NCBI GenBank assembly: GCA_022768945.1
Contig: JALEKY010000041.1
Span: forward strand, 1-33,418
Source: Christensenellaceae bacterium
GTDB taxonomy: Bacteria > Bacillota > Clostridia > Christensenellales > Borkfalkiaceae
Reading direction: 5' to 3'
DNA: 33,418 bases
A model generated the notes under the pieces. It was not told where the DNA came from. It did not search any database and worked only from the letters and a program-made list of their open reading frames with translations. Both the position numbers and the translations under genes were made by a program. Shown piece by piece: positions 23,949-31,700 of this stretch. The stretch's first letter is position 1; every line of letters starts with the position of its first letter.

Positions 23949-24659
23949 ATGGGTATATTATTTAAAAGAAGCAAGTTTTTTGTAGCAACGAATATATTTT
24001 TGCTTTCTGTCGCGGCGGTATTTGCGGCGGTGTGTTTTGTTCCGTCCGGCGCGATTACTGCAAACGGAGCGCTTCCGTACACGCACGGCAACAGAAAAAG
24101 CGATAAAATTTCGCTTATGTTCAACGTTTACGAAGGCGCGGAAATAGTGGAAGGAATTCTTTCCGTACTTGAAAAATACGGCGCGAGGGCGACTTTTTTC
24201 GTCGGCGGTTGTTTTATAGACGATCATGCCGAACTGCTTGAAAAAATCGCAAGCGGAGGAAACGAGATAGCGAACCACGGATACTTTCATCGCGATCATT
24301 CTTCGCTCGGAGAAGAGGGGAACTACGATGAGATTGTCAATACCCATAAAGTAATAAAAGCCCTATCGGGAAAGGATATGAATTTGTTCGCTCCGCCTTC
24401 CGGCGCATACGGGCAGCAAACGTTAAAAGCCGCCCAAAACGCAGGTTATTCGGTGATTTTGTGGTCGAAAGATACAATCGATTGGCGGGATAACAACGTA
24501 AAAACGATAGTAAGGAGAGCGACAGACGGGGCGCGCGGCGGCGATCTTGTGCTGATGCATCCGAAAGCGCACACGCTCCAAGCTTTGCCCGAAATACTCG
24601 ATTATTACAAAAACGCCGGGCTTGTTCCCGTAACGGTTTCCGAAAATATTTTCGGCTGA
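23949..24659 (+). CDS. ylxY: YlxY-type polysaccharide-deacetylase-like protein, degenerate motif 1
   Basis: A 236-residue protein with an N-terminal membrane anchor or signal (about 10-33) and a NodB-like deacetylase fold. Motif 2 is intact (NHGYFH, 109-114, His110 and His114), as are DTIDW (175-179) and LMHP (202-205). But motif 1, normally TFDDG with the catalytic base and a metal ligand, reads MFNVYEG (57-63), and the usual RPP arginine is Ala148 (APPSG). It may therefore bind metal poorly or be inactive as a deacetylase. Order with pnp and an M16 peptidase matches B. subtilis ylxY. A TATAAT at 23912-23917 lies 32 bases upstream without a good -35; the ribosome site is weak (AAGGCGA). In the forespore or cell envelope such proteins act on peptidoglycan, but its role here is not known. 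Confidence 0.78.
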   Translation: MGILFKRSKFFVATNIFLLSVAAVFAAVCFVPSGAITANGALPYTHGNRKSDKISLMFNVYEGAEIVEGILSVLEKYGARATFFVGGCFIDDHAELLEKIASGGNEIANHGYFHRDHSSLGEEGNYDEIVNTHKVIKALSGKDMNLFAPPSGAYGQQTLKAAQNAGYSVILWSKDTIDWRDNNVKTIVRRATDGARGGDLVLMHPKAHTLQALPEILDYYKNAGLVPVTVSENIFG

Positions 24660-24682
24660 AACGACGCGGATGATAAATACGC

Positions 24683-24731
24683 TTTCGGAATAGAAATTCC
24701 GAAATTGAAAAGGTTCGGATTTGTCCGAGCC
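24683..24731 (+). other. tandem hairpins before the M16 peptidase gene
   Basis: Two stem-loops lie in a row: a perfect 9-bp stem (24683-24691 with 24696-24704, loop of 4) and an 8-bp stem with one G-T pair (24712-24719 with 24724-24731, loop of 4). The second ends right before the GGGAG ribosome site of the M16 gene. There is no U-tract, so they are more likely mRNA stability or translation elements than terminators. Confidence 0.55.
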
Positions 24732-24744
24732 GGGAGAAAATTTT

Positions 24745-25968
24745 ATGGTGAAACTAAAAACTTATGCGAACGGGTTAAGGCTTATAGTCGTCCCGTGCGA
24801 GGGTTCGTATTCCGTCACGTGCGGGTTGCTCGTAGGGGCGGGTTCGCGGTACGAAACGCCCGAAAACAACGGTATTTCGCACTTTTTGGAACATATGACT
24901 TTTAAAGGCACGCCCACGCGCACACCGTTTGCGATATCCGACGATATAGACAAAATAGGCGGGCAGATAAACGCCTTTACGAATAAAGAAAGCACTTGCT
25001 ATTACGTTCGTTCGGTTGCGGAGAATACGGAAAAAGCGGTGGACGTGCTTTCGGATATTTTCTTCAATTCCACGTTCGACGAGGGCGAGCTTGACCGCGA
25101 ACGCACGGTTATTCTCGAAGAGCTGAACATGGCGGAAGACACGCCGGACGACCTTTGTTTCGACGTTCTGGCGGAGGCTCATTTCGGGAAAACGGGGCTC
25201 GGAGCGACGATTTTGGGAACGAAAGAGAATATCGAAAAGTTCCGTCGCGACGACGTGGTAAAATACAAAAACGAGTTCTATATGCCCGAAAATACCGTTA
25301 TTTGCTTTGCCGGTAAGATTACTTTCGAAGAAGCCGAAGGGCTTTGCAGCAGGTATTTCGCGTCGAAATTCACCCGCTCGGGATTTATCCGTCCGGAAAT
25401 TACGAGTAAATTTATAGGGAAGAGCAAAACGGTAAACAAGGATATAGAGCAGGCGCATATTTGCTTCGGCTTTCAGGGCGTGAAATACGCTTCGGAAAAA
25501 ACCGACGCGGCAACCCTTGCAAACGCCGCTCTCGGCGGAGGAATGTCGAGTGTGCTATTCCAGAAAGTAAGAGAAGAACTCGGTCTTGCGTATAGCGTTT
25601 ATTCGTTCGTTTCGTCATATTTGGATTGCGGTTCGCTTTGCATTTACGCGGGCGTCGGTCCCAAAAACAAAAATAAGGCGACGGACGCGATTTTCACCGA
25701 GCTTAAAGCGTTTAATAAAAGGGGGCTTACCGAAAGCGAGTTTTTAAGAAGCAAAGAGCAGATTAAAAGCGGTTTCGTGTTCAGCAGAGAGTCAATGGCT
25801 ACGCAAATGCTCCTTTACGCAAAATATCTGTTATATACGGGCGAACTGTTCGATTTCGACAAGCGACTTGCAGAAATTAACGCGGTTACGCTCGACGACG
25901 TAAACGACTACGTGAGAACAATCGATACCGAACATTACTCTTCGGCAACGGTTGCAAGAAAACCCTGA
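24745..25968 (+). CDS. mlpA: M16-family zinc peptidase (insulinase type)
   Basis: A 407-residue peptidase with the inverted zinc motif HFLEH (46-50) and the third ligand at Glu126 in ILEELNMAE, 76 residues downstream as expected for the M16 family. The C-terminal half is the paired non-catalytic domain, with the RE-LGLAYSV stretch (about 275-290) that shapes the substrate cavity. The size and place after rpsO-pnp-ylxY match the B. subtilis mlpA gene, whose product is a likely processing protease. The ATG at 24745 has GGGAG about nine bases upstream; an in-frame TTG at 24721 has no site and falls in a hairpin. Substrate unknown. Confidence 0.92.
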   Translation: MVKLKTYANGLRLIVVPCEGSYSVTCGLLVGAGSRYETPENNGISHFLEHMTFKGTPTRTPFAISDDIDKIGGQINAFTNKESTCYYVRSVAENTEKAVDVLSDIFFNSTFDEGELDRERTVILEELNMAEDTPDDLCFDVLAEAHFGKTGLGATILGTKENIEKFRRDDVVKYKNEFYMPENTVICFAGKITFEEAEGLCSRYFASKFTRSGFIRPEITSKFIGKSKTVNKDIEQAHICFGFQGVKYASEKTDAATLANAALGGGMSSVLFQKVREELGLAYSVYSFVSSYLDCGSLCIYAGVGPKNKNKATDAIFTELKAFNKRGLTESEFLRSKEQIKSGFVFSRESMATQMLLYAKYLLYTGELFDFDKRLAEINAVTLDDVNDYVRTIDTEHYSSATVARKP

Positions 25969-26009
25969 CATAATTTAGCTTACTTAATAAAAACGTAGGA
26001 AATAAAGCT

Positions 26010-27494
26010 ATGCTGTTTAAGAAATTGAATCTTTTAATGAAAACGACGAGCACGACAAACGCGGCTTTGGCGGAGTATCTTTCGTGCGCTCCGTCTTATA
26101 TAGGCAGAGTGCGCGAGGGTAAAAAGTACGTTGCGGCAAACGATCCCGTAAAGGGAAAAATCGCTCGGTATTTTTCCGAAAAAGAATATACGCCGGAGCA
26201 GAAAGTCGTTATCTCCTCGGCAATTCCTTTAAGAGGCGATTTTCCCGAAGACAAAGAAAAACTCTTGTTCCTGCTTGTCGGCTGGCTTTCGGAAAACGAC
26301 GACGAAAATACTCCCGTCGAAGATTTTTTAAAGGTTTTCGGCTCTCTGAATTTGGAGAAAAAGGACGAAGAAAAGATTGTTCTCGGTAAGACGAGCTCAA
26401 ACAAAGCGGGATATTTTTACGGCGATTCGGGTAAAAAAGAAGCGGTTTTGCTTCTTCTCGGTGAAGCATTAAACCTGAACGCGCCCGTCGAAATACTGTC
26501 TTTTTCGGACGAAACGCAACATTGGGCGGAAAGAGATCCGGCTTTTTCAAAACGCCTTTCGGCAATGCTGAAACAGCTTGTTTCCATAGGCTCTAAAATA
26601 AAAGTTGTCGTGCGGACGGATAAAGTCCCTAACGATGAATTTTTCAATGAGATAAAAAGAAGACTGCCCCTTTATTTTACGGGCGCGGTCGAACCGTACT
26701 ATTGCATCACTCAGCCGGGCATAAGGCTTAGAAAGTCGTTTATGGTAATTAAAGACTTTGCCGCGGTTACGTCGCAGTCGCTTTTAGACGACGAAGACAG
26801 CAATTTCGTTCAATACATAAAGAACAAGCGCGCAGTCGGCGCGGTGGAAAGAATTTTTAACGGATTTGCGGCAAAGTGCAAGCCGCTTATGCGCGTTTAC
26901 ACGCAGGCTAACGCGCACACATTCTTTCCCGCTTTCAAAAAACTCAACGAAATCGATTGCGCATTGTGGTTCAGTTCACGTCTGCCTTCGGTTGCCACGA
27001 TGCCCGAAAACATCGCGAAATCCATTGCCGCAAGGACTTGCTCGCCTTTGTTCCTCGATTATTGGGAGGAGAGAAGAGAAAAATATTCCCGCCTTGTGAA
27101 GAGGGGATGCGATATTACCGAAACGCTGTTCCTCCCGGATTTATCGGAAATGGAGGACGGTAAATTCCCGACGATGCTTTCCGATTTGTACGGCGGAAAC
27201 TCCGCTTACATCACAAAGGAAGAGCTTAAAGAGCACCTCGAATGCGTAATTAAATACTTAGAGGAAAACAATCACTACAGAGTAGTTATCAAAAAAGGCG
27301 ATTGCGGCGCGTTTCTGTATATTCTGGAGGGCGTTGCCGTAACCGTTTACAGCGCGGCTCCCACAACGATTTTCGCGTTTTCGCAGCGGTTTGTAAACGA
27401 AAGTTTTATAGGCTATTTCGTCAATAAAGCAGGCGAAATACCCCCGAAGGAAAAAATGATTTCGGATATTAAAGATTATATATCGAAGCTTTGA
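26010..27494 (+). CDS. putative HTH regulator with an uncharacterised large sensor region
   Basis: A 494-residue soluble protein that I cannot name. The first 55 residues resemble a Cro/XRE-type helix-turn-helix (ALAEYLSCAPSYIGRVREGK). The rest has no signal peptide or membrane helix. A stretch beginning GYFYGDSGKKEAVLLLLGEAL (about 135-155) and continuing to SFSDETQHWAERDP, and then LYFTGAVEPYYC (about 225-236), recalls a group of large clostridial XRE-type regulators I have seen without known ligands; this is from memory. The start follows AGGAA. It lies 41 bases after the M16 gene and may be cotranscribed with it. A bidirectional terminator follows. A role in sensing and transcription control is inference. 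Confidence 0.6.
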   Translation: MLFKKLNLLMKTTSTTNAALAEYLSCAPSYIGRVREGKKYVAANDPVKGKIARYFSEKEYTPEQKVVISSAIPLRGDFPEDKEKLLFLLVGWLSENDDENTPVEDFLKVFGSLNLEKKDEEKIVLGKTSSNKAGYFYGDSGKKEAVLLLLGEALNLNAPVEILSFSDETQHWAERDPAFSKRLSAMLKQLVSIGSKIKVVVRTDKVPNDEFFNEIKRRLPLYFTGAVEPYYCITQPGIRLRKSFMVIKDFAAVTSQSLLDDEDSNFVQYIKNKRAVGAVERIFNGFAAKCKPLMRVYTQANAHTFFPAFKKLNEIDCALWFSSRLPSVATMPENIAKSIAARTCSPLFLDYWEERREKYSRLVKRGCDITETLFLPDLSEMEDGKFPTMLSDLYGGNSAYITKEELKEHLECVIKYLEENNHYRVVIKKGDCGAFLYILEGVAVTVYSAAPTTIFAFSQRFVNESFIGYFVNKAGEIPPKEKMISDIKDYISKL

Positions 27495-27521
27495 TTTCGT
27501 TTTTCGGGAATAAAAGCGTAT

Positions 27522-27563
27522 AAAAAGGTGCGACGGTTTTTTATATCGGTCACACCTTTTTTT
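27522..27563. terminator. bidirectional terminator between the HTH gene and HU
   Basis: An imperfect 13-bp stem (AAAGGTG on the left, CACCTTT on the right, two mismatches) with AAAAA before it and TTTTTTT after it. It can end the plus-strand transcript and, more than 130 bases past its stop codon, the HU transcript. Confidence 0.8.
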
Positions 27564-27588
27564 CATAGAATAAATTTTTAAACATACC

Positions 27589-27660
27589 AAAAGCCGCCGT
27601 GATAAATTTCACTGCGGAAATCGGTAACTCACGACCGTTTTTCGGCTTTTGAAAGCCGAA
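27589..27660. repeat. mutually exclusive hairpins downstream of HU
   Basis: TTCGGCTTT (27641-27649) pairs perfectly with AAAGCCGAA (27652-27660) as a tight hairpin, but the same left arm can instead pair with AAAAGCCG at 27589-27596, 46 bases away. The two structures cannot form together. It lies in the 201-base gap between convergent genes and has no U-tract. Confidence 0.55.
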
Positions 27661-27695
27661 GCGATATGCCGCGAGAGGTATGGATTTAAGTGTTT

Positions 27696-27971
27696 TTACT
27701 TGTTAAAACAGTCCTTGTAGCTCTTGGAGAATTTAGCGACGGGGGATTTGCAGGAAGGAATATCTACCTTGTCGCCCGTTTTGGGGTTAATGCCCTGTCT
27801 GCCGTTTTTATCGCGAAGCTCAAACGTAGCAAAACCGGAAATGTGAACATAGTCGCCCGTGGTCAATACGTCTGTAAGAGTTTCTTTAAAAGCCATAAGG
27901 TTTGTTTCGGCTTCTCTGATGGTAACGCCGAGTTTGTCTGCATAAGCGCGAACGAATTCACTCTTGTTCAT
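27696..27971 (-). CDS. hup: HU family DNA-binding protein
   Basis: A 91-residue histone-like protein that bends and compacts DNA as a dimer. It begins MNKSEFVRAYADKLG, and the beta-arm region GRQGINPKTGDKVDIP carries the conserved proline that inserts into DNA. The end KSYKDCFNK is slightly longer than many HU proteins and includes a cysteine. The ATG at 27971 follows a strong GGGAGGA. It has its own promoter about 130 bases upstream with a leader of about 120 bases. Confidence 0.96.
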   Translation of the reverse strand: MNKSEFVRAYADKLGVTIREAETNLMAFKETLTDVLTTGDYVHISGFATFELRDKNGRQGINPKTGDKVDIPSCKSPVAKFSKSYKDCFNK

Positions 27972-28100
27972 AAATGTCCTCCCGTAAAATAAAAATAATA
28001 TTCGTTTGCCGTCGGCGGTCGGAAACGTCGTCGCCGGCGAGCTTAATTTTAAAACTCCGCATAGAAAGCGGAAATTTATTAAAAAGCACGTATATAGTCG

Positions 28101-28128
28101 ATTATAACATATATAAAAATTTTTTCAA
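28101..28128 (-). promoter_or_regulatory. HU promoter
   Basis: On the minus strand, TTGAAA (28123-28128) and a perfect TATAAT (28101-28106) are 16 bases apart in very A+T-rich DNA. The start should be near 28094. The leader of about 120 bases contains a small hairpin (28056-28060 with 28068-28072). The gap to the flavin-reductase stop at 28250 holds nothing else I can identify. Confidence 0.75.
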
Positions 28129-28249
28129 GGGCTTTTTTGAAATTTTATCTCAAAATCCGAAAAAATTTATGTTTTTTGTTATGTTTACGCGCGAGTAGAA
28201 GAAAAATTACCGTTTTTTCGTCGACTACATAACCAATTTTCCGTGCGCG

Positions 28250-28783
28250 TTACTTTGAAATATACTCGTCGCTTGCGAAAACCTCGGTGATTTCGCCTAT
28301 ATACATATCGTGGAAGTCTTTTTTCGGGTAGTATTCGGATACGACGGACTTATCGATAAAAAACTCTTCTTTCACGGGTGCACGGTAGAGCTTTTTGCAT
28401 ATAAAAACGAGCTTTGCCTGCTCAAAATAAGTCGTTTCGCCGCTAAAAACCGGCGTTAATCCGCAGTGAGCTATTTTATCGCCGTCACGCCCCGAATGAG
28501 AACCGAGATACCCGAGCTGTTTTTTGTATTCGCTCGGAAAAACGCTCAGCGTGAAGTACTCTTCTCTGTCTATAAATTCTTTTGTGTATCTTTGAGGGCG
28601 AACGTAAACCACTACGGAAGGTCTCCCGGAATTATGCCCCCAAATAGAGCCTAAATGCCCCCAGGAAATCGTCATCGAGTTGTAACCGTTTTGCTCGTTG
28701 CCCGCGGCGATGAGCATCCATTCGTCGCCTACAAGCGTGAATGGATTTAATTTCAGCTTTTTATAATCGGTTTTTACAAGCAT
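28250..28783 (-). CDS. flavin reductase-like FMN-binding split-barrel protein
   Basis: A 177-residue protein that matches the flavin-reductase-like domain: NPFTLVG near the start, the NSMTISWGHLG stretch that usually contacts FMN phosphate, and the later SVFPSEY and GSHSGRDGDKI segments. Family members bind FMN in a split barrel and reduce flavins or act as flavoredoxins; the partner is unknown. The ATG at 28783 lies 14 bases after the RND stop codon, and its GGAGG site directly follows that stop, so the two genes are cotranscribed and probably translationally coupled. No clear terminator follows. Confidence 0.87.
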   Translation of the reverse strand: MLVKTDYKKLKLNPFTLVGDEWMLIAAGNEQNGYNSMTISWGHLGSIWGHNSGRPSVVVYVRPQRYTKEFIDREEYFTLSVFPSEYKKQLGYLGSHSGRDGDKIAHCGLTPVFSGETTYFEQAKLVFICKKLYRAPVKEEFFIDKSVVSEYYPKKDFHDMYIGEITEVFASDEYISK

Positions 28784-28797
28784 TCAACTACCTCCGT

Positions 28798-31700
28798 TTA
28801 TTTGTTTTTCTTTACGGAAACATATCTTTCGGATATGCCTTTGCCGTTGTTATAGTTTTCTACTATTTCCTTCCGTTTCTTTTCGGTCGGAGCCGTTAAA
28901 GTATTTTTCTCTTCCGTTACGATTGTCGTAGCCGGGTTTTCGGGCGTGAAGCTGACGGTTTTCGCGTCTTTGCATTTAACTATTATTTTGCTCGTTCCGT
29001 TGCCGATAATCTCTAACTTTTTCGTTCCGTCGCAAATAAGCGTTACCACGTTGTCCGAAGTTTCTACGGTCGTTTGTTCGGCTTTTTCGAAAGTATTCTC
29101 TTTTTCTTCGGTTTGATTATTGTCGACTTTTTCCTGACTTATGCTTTCGTCAGCCGATTTATTCGTTTCGGTTAAATCGGTTTCGTGCGCCTCTGTATTT
29201 TCGGCGTAGAATACGTTTTCGTTTGCCTCTTCGTTTTCGAGTGTCGCAGTTTTCTCGGTCGAAGCGTTTTCGGCGGAGAGTTTTTCTGCCGCGGTTTCCG
29301 CAAGCTCTCCGTTTCCGTTTTTAGCTTTTTTCGGGATAGGAACTCTCTTTACGATGGAGAACATAATGGGGATTATGAACAGCGTTACGAGAGTGGCGAG
29401 CGTAAGACCGCCGATTACAACCACGCCGAGCGGTTGCATAAGTTCGGAGCCTCTGCCTATTGCGAGCGCAAGGGGGATAAGAGCGAGCACGGTGGTAAGC
29501 GTGGACATCCAAATCGCTCTCATTCTCGACTTGCTGCCTTCGATAAGCGCGTCGTAAGCAGAATAACCTTCTTCCGTTCTTAGCTGTTCTATGCGGTCTA
29601 TCATTACGATTGCGTTGTTAACGACTACGCCCATCAACATTATAATGCCTATGAACGAAACGACGTTAAGCGTCAAGCCCGAAATAGACAGAGCGAGGAA
29701 CGCGCCCGAGAACGAAAGAGGTATGGAGAATATTACGATGAAAGGTTTAGAGAGGGATTCGAACTGGCACGCCATTACCGCGAAAAGAAGAATAAAAGCT
29801 ATTATCATCGCGATTGCAAGACCTTGGAAAACCTCGTTTAAATAGTGATTTACGCCGCTTTCCTGAGAAACGTAACCTTCGTATCCGCTTAAAACGTCCG
29901 CTACTACTTTTGCAAAAGCGTCGGCTGCCGTACCCGAGTCTATGCCCGTCGATTCGGCGGCAAGGTTCATAACGTATTTGCCGTTCTGACGAACGATTTG
30001 CGTGGGCGAAAGGGTTTTAGTTATTACGGCGATGTCTTTAAGTTTAACAGACTTGTCGCCGGAGAACGAAAGCACGTAGTTGTCTATTCCGCCGTAGTAT
30101 TCGTTTATCGTGCCGTCTCTGAATTTTACGGAAACGTCGTATTGATTGCCGCTTACGGTAACGGTGCAAGCGGAATATCCGGCGATGCCGGCTCTCAGCG
30201 TAGCGACGGCTACCGAGTAGTCTATGCCGTTTTCAAAGCATTTCTGACCGTCTATTTTAATCGAGTATTCGGGCGTTTCGCTCGAAAGATTGTTGGTAAC
30301 GCGGGTGAAGTAATCGTATGAACTCGTCGCCTTCTCAGAAACTTTTTCCGCTATTTCTTTCAAAACGGCAACGTCTTCGCCCTCAATCGTCACGCCGATG
30401 TTGGAAACGCCGCCGAAGCTGCTCATAAGCGAAGCGAGAACGCCGTCCACTTCGGTAACGGTAAGAGAGAGGGAGTCGTCCGTTTCCGCGATTTTTCTTA
30501 TCTCTTCGAGAACGGTTTTCGTTTTCTTTTTCGCATTGTCGTTAAGTACGAGCCTTATCGTTCCGTGTACGGAAGTGGATATAAGACTGCTGTTCGAAAC
30601 GTCGGCGGAAAGATGTTTGACGTCCGCCACGTTATCTCTTATCGCCTCGTAAACTTCGTAAGTCTTTGCTTTGCAGTAGCTTAGCTCGTCGGCGGAGTCG
30701 AACACAATGTTTACTTCAATCGTTTTCTGGTCGACCGAAGGCATAAAATCGGTTCCCGTCGTGAATATAATAGTCGTGCTTGCTGCGAAAACAAGGAGGG
30801 TTAAAACGAGCACGAGCCAGCGCGCACGCAGGCATTTTCTTAAGAATCCGTCATAGAAACGACTTGTCGCCTGTACAAATGAAGTGTTCTTTTTCGTGCG
30901 TTTTACGGGCTTTTTATCGTTTGCACCGGAGTTTTCGTCTGAAGACGAAGAAGTTTCTTTTACCGCGGAAGCGGGCGCATGTTTTTTAGCCGGGCGTTTT
31001 CCGAACGGTCTTCCCGTAAGCATTTTTTTGTCGCTGCAAACGAGGCAGTAAAGAGTAGGTATTACGGTAAGGGCGACTATAAGCGAGAAAACAAGCGAAA
31101 AGATTACCGACCAGGAAAGATCTGCGAAGATCATTTCGGTAAGACCTTTCGTGAACAGAATCGGGAAGAATACGCATACAGAGGTAAGGGTGGAAGCTAC
31201 GAGCGAACTTGCCACGAGCCTTGTGCCGTCTATGGCGGCTACGTATGCCGATTTGCCTTTATCTCTCTCGCAGTTTATGCTTTCGATAATAACTATACTG
31301 TTATCTACGAGCATACCTATGCCGACCGCAAGTCCGCCGAGCGAAACCATATTGAGCGTTATGCCCATAAAATACATACAGCCCATCGCGCCGAGTACGG
31401 AAAGAGGCATTGTAACCGCTATTACGAGCGACGTTCTAAGTTTCTTTAAGAACAAAAGAATCACTATAACGGCAAGCACGCCGCCGATAATCATTGAAGA
31501 AATGACGTTGGAAACGCTGTCCGTAATGAATTGCGATTGGTCGTCTATCATAACCGCGACGGACGAACCCGAAAATTCGTTTACGATTTCCCTAACGCCC
31601 GACGAGATTTTAGCCGCGTTCGCGCCGGAAATGCCGTATACTTTCAAAGTAACCGCCTGTCTGCCGTTGTAGTACGCGTAGGAAGAGAAGGAGCGTTCTT

